Shown piece after piece: positions 26,652 through 37,052 of a stretch of DNA of 64,000 bases. Position 1 is the stretch's first letter. Each line of letters starts with the position of its first letter. Origin of the DNA: Clusia tigrina (lineage: Eukaryota > Arthropoda > Insecta > Diptera > Clusiidae); the NCBI GenBank assembly GCA_920105625.2, contig OV050030.1:318670368-318734367 (forward strand), in the 5' to 3' direction. The notes beneath the pieces are model-generated. The model ran no database searches. It saw nothing but the letters and a program-made list of their open reading frames with translations, and was not told the origin of the DNA. Made by a program: the position numbers and the translations under genes.

Positions 26652-27034
26652 TGTATTGTTCCTAACTATACAGGTACTTTAACCTGGATAGGAGGTAGGA
26701 AATTGAATTAGTTGTTTCAAGCACTTGAACTTGAACAACTCGCAGAGGGATGAAATAAACTTCACTTGTTGTAAGCTTGGTTATAATTTACAAATTTATA
26801 TTCCAGTTACGGCCTTAAATAAAATTCTAATTACAATAACAAAAAACTCAAGTGGTACGGTAAAAATGAATCCACAACAAAATATTAAAAAATGCAAATG
26901 CAGCAAAATACAGGATCTTGGCTTATGGGTAATGAACTGACGTTGACTCAAGGCCAACGCAACGTTATATTGTTGTCAATATGTTTGGGTGCATGATTAT
27001 TTCTGCTGACTAGCCATTATACGGGTGTTTCACA
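26652..27034 (-). repeat. BEL-2 5' LTR
   Basis: On the minus strand the segment begins TGTGAAACACCCG and ends GGAACAATACA, the TG...CA form of an LTR. The next bases are C then TGGTGACCCCGAAG, which looks like a primer-binding site. Only one LTR is present, so the ends are inferred from motifs and not from a pair. Confidence 0.7.
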
Positions 27035-28970
27035 TACTGCTACCAATGGTAATTGACTTGGCGCGTGCTGTTATGTAGCGGACGACGATATTGTTGTGCC
27101 TACGAAAAATTAATTTTCGTACAATCCTATTGAAGCTTGTGCTGATTGGTATGTCGTCTAATTTTATTTCGGTGAATCCGTCGCTGCTCCCTATTTTTTC
27201 AATTATAAATGTTGCATTGGTTATATTATCAAAATTTATGGTATCCAGTTGATCTAAAAATATGGTGGGCCGTTTAAAATTTGTAGAGTGGACATTGCCT
27301 AGTTTCAGCTTCATGTACCTAGGTTCATTTTTGTGTCGGAGTACTTTATAATTTTTAGCATGACCTTCTGCCTTTTTTTCCAAACTTTTCTCATATAATT
27401 TATTTATGACTTTTTCTTTTATATTTCTAATATATTTAGCTATTTTAGTTTTCTCCACTCTACCTTCAAGGACATCTATCGGCTTAACTTCTAATGTAGG
27501 ATGAATGGAGTGATAGTGATTGAGTACAATTGAATAATCATTCTTGTACTGATAACATATATTTTTCGGCTTCTGCTAATGTACTATGTAATCTTTCTAT
27601 GTCACAGTTCCCAGAATGACTGTTAGGCTTTGTTTTAAAAAGTCCTTCATATTAACATAGTTAAATTCATTGTCCAAAACGATTTTTCTTGACTTACCTC
27701 TTATAGAAAAATAGTTCCTTATTTTTGCAATTAATGTGATATTATTTCTATCTTCCAGATGTAATGCCATTGCATATTTTGAGATTGTGTTAAAAAATGG
27801 TATAAAATAGTTTTTACTGTTGTTGTATACGTCATTACGAATTATGTGGTTATTGTTGTAGATGCCACAATTATTTATATATTTTTGTACTAACTTTTTT
27901 AAATATATTTTCTCTTTTACACCTTCGTAGTTTTCGGAAATTCCACCATATCCCGAAATTCCACTAATATTCCACATTCAAAATTTATGGTATTTGTTTA
28001 TTTGCTTGAAAGTGTCTTCCTCATTTGACATATCTTTGGAATGATAAGAGCACTAATAAAAAGAGATTGTGGAATGAAAAGTTTCAAACAGCTTTTCTTG
28101 TAATAAGTTGTATTCAGAATCGGAAATCCCACATTAAAAATACGTTTAAATATTTTGTCACATAACAATGTCAACGGAGCTTATATAATTTTTAAACTTC
28201 CCATCTCAATGCTATGTATCATAAATTTTACTGCTTGTTAAAATAATTTGGGTTTGAAACTTGCTAACTGCTGTTTCTTATTTTGAAAATTGGCTATTCT
28301 GTTCTTCTAGGTAAGAATGTATGGGAGTTGCTATGCTCACATTGAAATTTTCATTTTGTTGAGTTGTTTTGTCATTATTGGGGTTTTCTAACACAGCGTT
28401 GATTAATATTGTTATTAATAATTTGTACCATATTAAGATCATCAAAATAAGGTTGTGTTTAAGTAATTGTGTCACCATTTTCGATTGTGTGTGTGTATGT
28501 AAATTTACCGTAAAATAAAAATTTTTCTATTACGTATATTTTTATCTTCAGATCCTATTCAAAATTTTGCTTTTTATTACAGTTTCACACCAATGAGAAT
28601 TTTCCATGATGATTGAGAGATAGCTGCTTACTTCTTCATGAAATGGCTTATATGAGTTAGCAACCGCTTTTTCTTTTTTGTGCGATATACTTTCTGTCAT
28701 CGTATTAATTGTGCCCGGTATTGCATCAACCTTGCCAAGAAAGTCTGCCCCGTTATTTTCTTAGCCTTTGACGTAGCTAATTCTGAAATTATATTCCCCC
28801 AATTTCAAAAGCCAACTTTGTAGCTTTGAAATTATATCCTTCTCAGTTTTTTTGCATGCATTCACACTAAAGGTTGGCTATCTCTCATGTGATTGAATTC
28901 CCTACCATTCAGCTATGGTTTAAAGTAATTGTACCCCAAACAGTTTCGCTGTTCACATAGTTAGATAGTT
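27035..28970 (-). pseudogene. Gypsy pol remnant: RNase H, integrase
   Basis: From high to low coordinates: RNase H end (KDIISKLQSWLLKLGEYNF, about 28,850, then ENNGADFL), linker (28,478-28,278), integrase zinc-binding and core (27,977-27,597: GISENYEGVKEKIYLKKLV, then FFNTISKYAMALHLEDRNNI, and VLDNEFNYVNMKDFL with the second catalytic Asp), and integrase C-terminus running towards env (27,458-27,035). Frame breaks separate all pieces. The family is 17.6/297-like. The element continues as env at 22,930-23,880 after the BEL-2 interruption. Confidence 0.78.
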
Positions 28971-29206
28971 TTTACATTTGGGACTTTACATATTTTTGTT
29001 TTGTAGCGGCAACTGACTCGATTCCAAGATCGCGATCGAGACTTCTGCTTCGGCTATACCAAGGCGCATTTACAGCACAGCTTAGTACTTTACATTTGGG
29101 ACTTTACATATTTTTGTTTTGTAGCGGCAACTGACTCGATGCCAAGATCGCGATCGAGACTTCTGCTTCGGCTATACCAAGGCGCATTTACGGCACAGCT
29201 TAGTAC
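28971..29206. repeat. 118-bp tandem duplication in a Jockey fragment
   Basis: TTTACATTTGGGACTTTACA begins at 28,971 and again at 29,089; each unit ends CAGCTTAGTAC. The copies differ by only two or three bases. The unit lies within RT C-terminal coding sequence of the adjacent Jockey fragment, at its border with Gypsy. Confidence 0.93.
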
Positions 29207-29570
29207 TTTATTTTGGAATTTTTGGATCTGCGCTATATTGCAGGAACTTGAGCAACACCATAGTTGAACTCCATAGGTCCATACTGGTTTAAGCACTTGT
29301 TTGTATAAGACACTTTTGTTATATGTGGACAACGGTTATCGTTTGTCCATGAGCCAATAAATATTTGTGAATTTTAATTCAGGTTCTTTTTTCTTTTTGA
29401 AGTGACGTTCCAACTAAGCTGAGTATCCAAGATTATACGTAAGTATTTAGCGATGTTATGGCACGGGATTTGTACGCCGTTTATATAAAATGGAATATAT
29501 CTGGCTCTATTGTATGTGAAGTCTATATGGACCGATTTAGTTTCGTTCAGTTTAATTCGCCATATAAAAA
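29090..29570 (-). pseudogene. Jockey-clade LINE ORF2 C-terminal fragment
   Basis: The open piece 29,332-29,090 reads LYKQVLKPVWTYGVQLWCC and QKFQNKVLSCAVNAPWY, the hallmark end of Jockey-clade RT. Upstream to 29,570 the frame-broken thumb region is readable (VHIDFTYNRARYIPFYINGV, then YLRIILDTQLSWN). No 5' part is present. Confidence 0.82.
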
Positions 29571-30754
29571 AAACTGGTTAAAGAAAAGCGACGTGGTAGA
29601 AGAGATTGACAGAATCATCGGTCACCAAAATTGAAGAGTGAACTCGAGTGTTGCACCCGTAAACTAAAAACATATTGAAGCAGAAACACCAAAAATCAGT
29701 TGCATACTATTTTGGAAGCTTCCCTCCCATATAATGAACTTTGGGAACCCCACTTAAAATTACCCTATCTATGCTACTAATGATAATATATGAATAAATA
29801 CTATGTCCGTACTAGTATGCATGCAAAATATGGGGGAATTATTTTTACTACCATGCCCACAATTTTCCAATATTCATTTTTAGGGCCCTATTTTAGACTC
29901 AGCTACGAAGCTTCATTCGTAGGTTCAGAGTTCCAGTATACAACACAAAAATGGGCGGTACATTTTGAGAGCTACGCCCTCTATTGATACATATTTAAAA
30001 CTTAGGACACACGCCAAATGTACGGATCAATCAGTATACTGCCGCAGCAAAGCCATTCACAAGAAATGTGGACGAGCAGATAAAGGCCATTATAGTCAAC
30101 TCATGGTACCCTATCGAAAATCACGCTAGATATCTTCTTAATGATGATTTATGAATAACTTTCCCATTGTTAATTCGCACGCACAGGGAAAGGCAAAGGA
30201 TATTTCGCAGTCGATCTAACCCGACTTTATTACTCGTATTAATAGTTTTTCTTGATAGCCTGTATTTTGAAGTGCCTTTAGTGAGGATAGGGATTTCCCA
30301 CCAGATTGAGAACCTCCCTTTTTTGGATTTTATGGGTTCAATGGTTGGCAGAAGGGCAATTATTTATGCTAAATAAGCCGTATATAGTTTGGGCAAATGG
30401 ATATTGCTAAAAGTGATTTTTCTGTAGTAACACTGAAACCAGTGTTGTTCATCTGTATAATGAAAATATTAATCTGTATACAGAAAACATTAATTACCTC
30501 GTTTTGTTTTCAATTGGAGAAAATCTAGTTTGAAAGCGCTTATTATCGGTTATGTTTTTGAAATGTTCAACTCCAATGTTATGAATTTCAATGAAGATTT
30601 TGGCTAAACTTTGATGAATTCTGGGGTAATCGTTTTTTTCTGGTATACTTACTGGAAATTCCTCGAGAGCTCAGTGCATTCGCTACTCTCATCAAACATC
30701 CGAGGAGTATATAAGAATCGGGCGAAGCTAGAGGAAAGTGTCAATAACTTTTTT
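29571..30754. other. No gene recognised
   Basis: Short open frames exist but none shows a family motif. Nothing marks an element end. Confidence 0.6.
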
Positions 30755-31180
30755 TTTTCAAAAGCCATTTATTTCTCAACATAGTCTCCTTTTACTTCGA
30801 CACACTTAGTAAGACGATATTCCAACTTTATACCATCTGAATTTTACGATTTCGGGAACCCCTCAAAATACGCGTTAGTTTCGGTAATCACTTCTTCGTT
30901 TGAGATGAATCTTTTTCCTGCGAGGCATTTTTTCAAGTTTGGAAACAGGAAAAAGTCACTAGGAGCTAAATCTGGACTATAAGGTGGATGATTAACCAGT
31001 TCGAAGGGTATTTCACGTAATTTTAGCATCGTATCTAATGCTGTGTGAACCGGTACGTTGTCTTGAAGAAGGAACATTTTTTTCTTCTTTAAATGTGGTC
31101 GTTTTTCCTTGATTGCATCGATCTTTTCTGTAAACGACTCCTGGCAATCCGGCGAGCTTACCCCGGCGAAAACGAGTCGT
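30755..31180 (-). pseudogene. Mariner (DD34D) transposase C-terminal fragment
   Basis: The piece 31,077-30,844 reads MFLLQDNVPVHTALDTM, NHPPYSPDLAPSDFFLFPNL. The second and third catalytic Asp are 34 residues apart, the mariner DD34D spacing. The N-terminal two thirds are missing. The fragment truncates the gene at 31,190-31,917. A possible 3' end with a T/A-rich stretch lies near 30,755, but I could not confirm an inverted repeat. Confidence 0.8.
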
Positions 31181-31189
31181 TACAATATC

Positions 31190-31917
31190 CACCCTGCATT
31201 CCACACAACATGCCGATGACGTTGAGATCGGAACATATTTTCCAGTTGTAATGCTCATATTAAATGTATTTTATCAAACTGGCCATTGTGGCATATGATT
31301 CTTTAGTGTTGATAGCATGAGCGATGGGAATAGAAGGTTTTTCATTTCCAATATGCAGTAAGACTGCTTTCAAACTCTCCTTACTACCGTCAATGAACAA
31401 GCGCCACTCATTTAGATCATAAGACTCTCCGAGTTGCTCAAGCAATGCAGGAATATCGTTGCAGTAGCATATGTCGTTTTCCTTCTTAAAATGTTGCGCG
31501 TAAGGTTCGTCACGGGTTCTGTAAAATGTTCCTTTTACTCCCGGAGCCAAACAGTTTCGTTGTTTCAGGCGAGATGCAAGTAACTCCGATTTTTCCTTCG
31601 ACAGCTCGAGATCTCTCACCAAATCATTCAGTTCAGGCTGCGTAAAACGTTGTAATTGCGACTCCTGTTGAAATTCATTATCATTGCTTGTGTCTGTCTC
31701 TTGTGATGATTCGAAAGGTTCAATCGTTGAATCGGGGCACTTAGGATGAGGAAATTCACTTGAATGTGGAACTGGAAGCGAAGCAGATGCTACTGTCGCA
31801 TAAACCCATTTGGCACTCTTACCAAAACCAGTGGATTTGCTCTGGCAAAAGAAACAATCAACCGAATGGCAGAGTGGCTCTCTCCATATCATCGGTACAC
31901 CGAATTTCATGTATCGT
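31190..31917 (-). pseudogene. Exon 2 of a broken two-exon gene (Cys-rich arthropod family)
   Basis: After the 62-nt intron the frame opens at RYMKFGVPMIWREPLCHSVD, followed by CFFC (a CxxC), a Ser/Thr/Glu-rich linker, then NDLVRDLELSKEKSELLASR, DWRLF-like NEWRLFIDGSKESLKAVLL and PIAHAIN. A TAA at 31,260-31,262 interrupts the frame; the same frame continues YEHYNWKICSDLNVIGMLCG to about 31,190, where mariner sequence begins. From memory this resembles a multi-copy family of uncharacterised arthropod proteins with several Cys pairs, but I know no function for it. It may be a transposon-borne gene. Confidence 0.7.
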
Positions 31918-31979
31918 CTAATTTGGAATAAAAATTCACATTATTATTAATTCAATTGTATATATAAATTTAATCTTAC
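31918..31979 (-). other. Intron of the Cys-rich family gene
   Basis: Minus strand CACA|GTAAGATTAAAT ... CCAAATTAG|ACGATACATG, 62 nt and AT-rich. Splicing joins CA + A in phase 2, giving Gln-Arg-Tyr-Met and linking both exons in one frame. Confidence 0.82.
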
Positions 31980-32177
31980 TGTGATGAACGAGAAGCCCGC
32001 GCGGCAAGAGTTATATGTCACGATAAACAAACATTATTTGGTGTCCATTTCTCATGAAAAGTTGCGGGTGCTATTCCAAAATATTGCAGATAATTCTGTT
32101 GTAATGAATCGGTGAATCTACGTCTATTTTGTTGGAGGACCAAATTGCTACACACGTAATAGAAATTATTTGGATTG
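31980..32177 (-). pseudogene. Exon 1, distal part, of the Cys-rich family gene
   Basis: Downstream of the BEL-3 insertion the frame reads NNFYYVCSNLVLQQNRRRF, then LQQNYLQYFGIAPATFHEKW and NVCLS followed by TGA, then HITLAARASRSSQ into the intron. The TGA sits where a second Cys of a CxxC would be expected. The 5' part of this exon lies 4.9 kb away at 37,053-37,092, across BEL-3. Confidence 0.75.
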
Positions 32178-32596
32178 TGTGAAAGGAGGTTAAACAATCC
32201 CGAGTCCTTCCTCGACAAGTTTTTGAAAGAATGGTCGATTTTCAAGTGAATAAGATTTTATTCGTAAAACTATATATTACATAAAAATTAAATAAGGTTT
32301 TAAACCGTTTTTGCCACGATTTTAAAAATTCTTGTTTATTCCTCCATATACAAACGCGAACTGAATGTACTCTTCCAAGTCTCTAAACGCGTAAGCAATT
32401 TTTTTTAAAACGGTATTTAACAGTTATTCCAAGGCTACCAAATATAAATGCGTATAAGAGAATATATAGACAAAAGGGTGGAAAAAACTATATACATATG
32501 TAATGAGAAACATATCAAAAATTCTGTGATAAGCAAAACACCCAGTAGGAAAAAATAGAAATCAAATAATTTAAAATACTCCGTTCGGCGGTAACA
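32178..32596 (-). repeat. BEL-3 3' LTR
   Basis: Plus-strand start TGTGAAAGGAGG and end CGGCGGTAACA; in element orientation TGTTACCGCC ... CCTTTCACA. Confidence 0.95.
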
Positions 32597-32628
32597 TTCT
32601 CCCCTTCGTAAGCGAATCCAAACGGCGC

Positions 32629-33435
32629 TTACTCCAGTTGATTACCGACGTCTAGGACAGCTATCTTGATTGCAGGGCGCTCTAGCAAGCCATGTTGCGT
32701 CTTCACTGTAGCTCGTCGTACCTGGCCATCCTTTGCGATGACAACTTCCTGAACTATACCTTTTGGCCACTTGTTTCTCGGTTGGTTGTCGTCCACGATG
32801 ACCACGACGTCGCCGACCTTTAGAGGTGGTTGCTTCGTATACCATTTCGACCGCCGAGTTAGTTCAGGCGTATACTCCTTTAGCCACCTTTGCCAAAATC
32901 GGTCGGCGTATATCCGGGTTTGATGATAACGATGTCGTAGATCGCCACCGTGCCCAATCAGCTTATAACCGTTGGTTGAATCTAGCAATAAATGGTTAGG
33001 AGTGATAGCTTCATCATCACACGACTCCAGTGAAACGAAAGTCAACGGTCTTGAATTTATTATATATTGGACCTCGAACAGTGCACTTCGGAGAGCCTCG
33101 TCGTTGAAGTTGGGCTCAGGATACATTGCTGCTAGAACGTTTTTTATCGATCTGATTAGCCGCTCCCAAGCGCCACCCATGTGGGGGCGGCAGGTGGGTT
33201 GAACTTCCATTGGATGTCATCGAACTTGGCTTCGATTTCCGCATAATCAACGTGCCCGGCCTCTTCTTGCAGAATCTTCGCAGATGCTTTGAAATTTGTA
33301 CCATTATCCGTGTAAATTTCTTTTGGTACACCTCGACGCGCAACGAAATTACGAATATACAGTATGCAGGAGCTAGTGTCCAAGGTGTGGGCTACCTCAA
33401 TATGCACCGCTCGAACCGTGAGGCAGGTAAATAAA
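32629..33435 (-). pseudogene. BEL-3 integrase (core and C-terminus)
   Basis: The upstream frame (to 33,435) has FTCLTVRAVHIEVAHTLD with the first core Asp region displaced and IYTDNGTNFKASAK with the second catalytic Asp. It breaks near 33,190 at a C-run; one extra C would continue PPAAP into HMGGAWERLIRSIKNVL. The second frame (33,210-32,629) carries the third catalytic Glu (GAWERL) and the DUF5641-type C-terminus (RFWQRWLKEYTPELTRRSKW, KVGDVVVIVDDNQPRNKW). Only a one-base deletion separates the parts. The N-terminal zinc finger is lost to the mariner junction. Confidence 0.88.
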
Positions 33436-33439
33436 GCAC

Positions 33440-34010
33440 TTCTAGTTCGGTCGAACGTAAAGGTTTTGCTGACAGTTTTCTTTGATTGCAATGGCGTGGT
33501 GCATCATGAATTCTTGCCACAAGGTCTTACATTCAACAAGGAATACTACCTTGAAGTTATGCGCCGTTTGCGAGAAGCAATTCGTCAGAAACGCCCAGAA
33601 TTGTGGAAAAACCAATCACGGATTTTGCACCATGATAACGCACCAGCTCACACATCGATGCTTGTGCGTAATTTTTTGGCCAAAAACAAAACCGTTATCA
33701 TACCTCAACCACCGTATTCACCGGACTTGACCCCCGCTGCCTTTTTCCTCTTTCCAAAACTGAAGACACCGATGACACGAAAGGGTTTTGCTACGATTGA
33801 GGATATAAAAGAAAAATTGAAACAGGAGTTGTTGGCGATACCAAAAAAAAACGTTTCAGAAGTGTTTCGAGGATTGGAAAAAACACTGTCATAAGTGTAT
33901 TATATCTGAGGGGAATTACTTTGAAGGGGACAAGATAGTTGTTGATGAATAAATAAATACTGTTTGAAAAAATTCAAAATAACGGTTATTTTTTGATCAA
34001 ACCTCGTATG
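33440..34010 (+). pseudogene. Mariner (DD34D) 3' fragment inside BEL-3
   Basis: The open frame to 33,894 reads KVLLTVFFDCNGVVHHEFLP, HHDNAPAHTSMLVRNFLA and PPYSPDLTPAAFFLFPKL. The third catalytic position is Ala (PAAFF for PADFF), so it could not catalyse transposition. The frame ends with a shift near the C-terminus. The right terminus TTGATCAAACCTCGTA at 33,995-34,010 matches the right end of the mariner at 40,734-41,654. The 5' half is absent. Confidence 0.85.
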
Positions 34011-34132
34011 TTTAAGTACGAATTTGCTGACTAACTTGAGCAATGACCTTGTAGCGCCCAACCTAGCCTCGTTTTGGTGGCTACGGGCTGGTTCCAAGCA
34101 CCTTCACGAATCTTGAGCGGCACAGCTAGATG
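34011..34132 (-). pseudogene. BEL-3 pol stub after the protease
   Basis: Frame-broken remnant of the protease-RT linker (ARSHQNEARLGATRSLL), then the mariner junction. RT itself is missing. Confidence 0.6.
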
Positions 34133-36502
34133 TCATTTGTTGGACCCGATGAGAATTGTTGGCTTTGCATCTACGTAGGACTTCATTGGCAACCCCGCCA
34201 AGTACGGAAATTGCTTGATGATTTTCTCCATGTCGACAGTTTGCATTGGAAAGCCCAAGTTCTTGACTTTGTGAACCCCTTGCATCGTGAAGCGATCATC
34301 GTTTTGGGGGTTGGCCACCTTCAATGTGGTTCGCATGGAAAATTCTTCAGAACGAGTTTTATCCCCGGTCCAGCGCAAACACAAGGGATCCAGCACGCCT
34401 TTCAAGTTGAGATACTTGAAAACCTCTTCGTCAATCAACGTGACTGATGACCCTTCATCTAGAAATGCAAAGGTATCAAACAATTTGTTCGCAGCATGGA
34501 TACGAACCGGTAGTATGCGGAAAAATGAGCTATCCTCTTCGCGAGCGTTGTGGTGCGAATTCAGGGTCACGATGGACGCAGCGCCTTCGCTCGTTGTGGT
34601 CGGTTGACTGGTGACTTTGCTTCTATGTAGGAGCTGATGGTGTTTCGCATTGCAGCCTTCGATTCCGCAGACCCGATTGACTAGGCAGCGCCTACGATAT
34701 GTGTTGAGGCACTGACGGCATAGTTTCAGTGATCGTATCACGCCCCACTTGCGATCAATATTCAGCTTCTTGAATTCCTCACATTGAGCAATTTTATGCC
34801 CGTTGCTTTTGCAGTTCCCGCAGTCATATATCTGCTGAACATTTAGTGCTTGAATGTGCGTGTTGACATGGCCGTTGCGTTTTGTTGTTGTAGGCGAAAC
34901 CACTTGACTGGCAGCTTCCGCGAGCGCATAAAGCCAATCACTAAACACCTTCACCAATGGCACTTCCTGTTGTTTAGGATGCCAAGACATTTTGTGCTGG
35001 TTCGAAAGCTTCTCTACTAGTTCTCTTACCAGCATAGGGTTGTTCATGTAGGCGTCCATGCGGCAAGCCTCCATCGTTGAGTAAACGTTTCGCACAGAAA
35101 GAGCGAAAGCAATAAGTGTATCTAATCTGTCCTTTAATGGTGGCACTTTTCTTACCTTGTCGACGAGATTTTCAATTATATACTCTGGCCTACAAAAGCA
35201 CATCCTTAGAGTGTGAATTATCTCTGGAACCATTGCCGGTAGTAGCAATTTGCTCCTCACCATTTCCCGTGCTTTTCCTTTAAGACAGGCCTGTAATCGC
35301 ATTAAATTTTCGACATTCGTGTACCCAGCGACCTCTGTGCTGGTATCGAAGCTGCTTATGAACAGAGGCCACTCCTCAGGATCACCATGAAAATGCGGCA
35401 GCTCTCTTGGAATGGCTTGCCTAGCTGCCAACTGCATTTTGATAGGCATCGACTGGGGACAACTATCGCTTTTAATCAAGGAAATCCCTTGAGCTTGTGA
35501 CAATATTTTATATTTTTCTTCTAAATAACTTTTTTGAAGTTTTGTCGCTTCTTCCAGCATAGCTAAACGCAATTCACATGCTTTTGCACTTTCTTCTTTT
35601 TGAGAAGCTGGATGCGAATTTGATAGAAAATGTGGCTGGCTTGCAAACGTAAACAACGAATGTTGCTGAGTAATCGTAGCAAACTCTGGATGTTGCTGAG
35701 TATTCTTAGCAAACTGTGCGTGTTTCTCAACATTATAAATGTTTGTCGCAACATTACATCTGCTTGGCGCAACATTATATTCTCTTGGCGCAACATTATA
35801 AAAGTTCGGCTCATTTGTATACATTGGCTGCGTTCGAGTTGCAAACTCTGGATGTTGCTGACGATTCTTAGCAAACTCTGCGTATTTCTCAACATTATAT
35901 ATATTTGTCGCAACATTACATCCGCTTGGCGCAACATTATATTCTCTTGGCGCAACATTATAAAAGTTCGGCTCATTTGTATACCTTGGCTGTGTTCGAG
36001 TTGCAGAGCGAAAACTAACCATTGGCGCCGACTGCGGCTGCTGTGCGTTTTTCTCCATTACTTCTTGTTGTGCTTCTCCTTCAACTTGGACGGCAACTTT
36101 TCCAATGTTTCCAACTGTCTGTTCGGCAACTTGTCCATTGTTCCATACGATCGTTTTAATTACTTCGGATGGATCCGATGTATTTTTTGTTTGATGTAAT
36201 TGGCTGCACACGGTTTGGGGGGAGGACGTCGCCTGTGGCTGAATTTGTTGGACTTTTAGTGGAACATTATTATGCGCATTTGTCGGAGGAGCATTCAAAC
36301 TCGATGTGACTGCTACTGACAAGGGATTACCGCATCCGCATCTCCAACTTATATCAGCTATGTCATGATTTACTCCGACGCAATCATAGTGGTACCACAT
36401 GTCGCACTTATCACCCTGCACCATACGGGAATCATCCGCTTGGTCACACTTTTTGCAGTGGTGAACGCTGTCCGACTGGTTTAGGCCATCCGTGGCGGAC
36501 AT
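34133..36502 (-). CDS. BEL-3 gag-protease polyprotein (789 aa)
   Basis: Starts at the ATG at 36,502, just inside the 5' LTR, and is uninterrupted. Residues about 16-57 form a PHD-type zinc finger (HHCKKCDQAD, CDMWYHYDCVG, WRCGCG). A Gln/Asn-rich linker contains two near-identical 54-residue repeats (about 170-275). The DUF1759-type capsid region follows (FHGDPEEWPLFISSFD at about 375). Zinc knuckles are CGNCKSNGHKIAQC and CRQCLNTYRRRCL, ending KHHQLLH. The protease is at the end, with FLDEGSSVTLIDEE carrying a D-E-G-S loop at the active site. The frame stops after PTILIGSNK, before RT. It could still make particle protein but no enzyme for reverse transcription. Confidence 0.92.
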   Translation of the reverse strand: MSATDGLNQSDSVHHCKKCDQADDSRMVQGDKCDMWYHYDCVGVNHDIADISWRCGCGNPLSVAVTSSLNAPPTNAHNNVPLKVQQIQPQATSSPQTVCSQLHQTKNTSDPSEVIKTIVWNNGQVAEQTVGNIGKVAVQVEGEAQQEVMEKNAQQPQSAPMVSFRSATRTQPRYTNEPNFYNVAPREYNVAPSGCNVATNIYNVEKYAEFAKNRQQHPEFATRTQPMYTNEPNFYNVAPREYNVAPSRCNVATNIYNVEKHAQFAKNTQQHPEFATITQQHSLFTFASQPHFLSNSHPASQKEESAKACELRLAMLEEATKLQKSYLEEKYKILSQAQGISLIKSDSCPQSMPIKMQLAARQAIPRELPHFHGDPEEWPLFISSFDTSTEVAGYTNVENLMRLQACLKGKAREMVRSKLLLPAMVPEIIHTLRMCFCRPEYIIENLVDKVRKVPPLKDRLDTLIAFALSVRNVYSTMEACRMDAYMNNPMLVRELVEKLSNQHKMSWHPKQQEVPLVKVFSDWLYALAEAASQVVSPTTTKRNGHVNTHIQALNVQQIYDCGNCKSNGHKIAQCEEFKKLNIDRKWGVIRSLKLCRQCLNTYRRRCLVNRVCGIEGCNAKHHQLLHRSKVTSQPTTTSEGAASIVTLNSHHNAREEDSSFFRILPVRIHAANKLFDTFAFLDEGSSVTLIDEEVFKYLNLKGVLDPLCLRWTGDKTRSEEFSMRTTLKVANPQNDDRFTMQGVHKVKNLGFPMQTVDMEKIIKQFPYLAGLPMKSYVDAKPTILIGSNK
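35660..35985 (-). repeat. 162-bp tandem repeat within BEL-3 gag
   Basis: Two in-frame copies of 54 codons, each containing YTNEPNFYNVAPREYNVAPS and CNVATNIYNVEK. Within each copy a shorter NVAP/NVAT unit repeats three to four times. Differences are few, so this is a recent in-frame duplication. Confidence 0.93.
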
Positions 36503-36633
36503 ATTTGCGTTTTCTAACGGATCAGTTTATAACACTTTTTTAAGTTTTTTGTTTTATTTTACGCGAAACGCGTAAAGTTCACTTTAATTATCACGAAACG
36601 TGTTTTTACAATTTAAAAGAATTTTTAAAGATT

Positions 36634-37052
36634 TGTGAAAGGAGGTTTCACTATCCCGAGTCCTTGCTCGACAAGTTTTTAAAAGAATGGTCGATTTTCA
36701 AGTGAATAAGATTTTATTCATAAAACTATACATTACATAAAAATTAAATAAGGTTTTAAACCGTTTTTGCCACGATTTTAAAAATTCTTGTTTATTCCTC
36801 CATATACAAACGCGAACTGACTGTACTCTTCCAAGTCTCTAAACGCGTAAGCAATTTTTTTTAAAACGGTATTTAACAGTTATTCCAAGGCTACCAAATA
36901 TAAATGCGTATAAGAGAATATATAGACAAAAGGGTGGAAAAAACTATATACATATGTAATGAGAAACATATCAAAAATTCTGTGATAAGCAAAACACCCA
37001 GTAGGAAAAAATAGAAATCAAATAATTTAAAATACTCCGTTCGGCGGTAACA
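36634..37052 (-). repeat. BEL-3 5' LTR
   Basis: Same length and ends as the 3' LTR. The sequence next to it inside the element (minus, AATCTTTAAAAATTC) is not a primer site I recognise. Confidence 0.95.

Larger units (their letters stand above)
24000..27034 (-). mobile_element. BEL-2: BEL/Pao element with 5' LTR, truncated in RT
   Basis: It has a 5' LTR (26,652-27,034), a primer-binding site, gag, protease and the start of RT on the minus strand, and is cut in RT near 24,000. Flanking sequence on both sides is Gypsy (pol above, env below), so BEL-2 was inserted in that element or joined by later deletion. No 3' LTR is present. Confidence 0.78.
32178..37052 (-). mobile_element. BEL-3: BEL/Pao provirus with both LTRs and TSD
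   Basis: Two 419-bp LTRs (32,178-32,596 and 36,634-37,052) bound the element; GATTG is duplicated at 32,173-32,177 and 37,053-37,057. Gag-protease is nearly intact, integrase is present, and RT with RNase H and the integrase N-terminus are missing, their place taken by a mariner fragment. LTRs differ at about eight positions by eye, so the insertion is moderately old. Confidence 0.95.

Noticed and set aside
35630..36199. 189-codon plus-strand frame rich in Cys, Trp and Leu within BEL-3 gag
   Set aside because: It is the antisense of the NVAP-type repeat region of gag; the repeats in it mirror those of gag.
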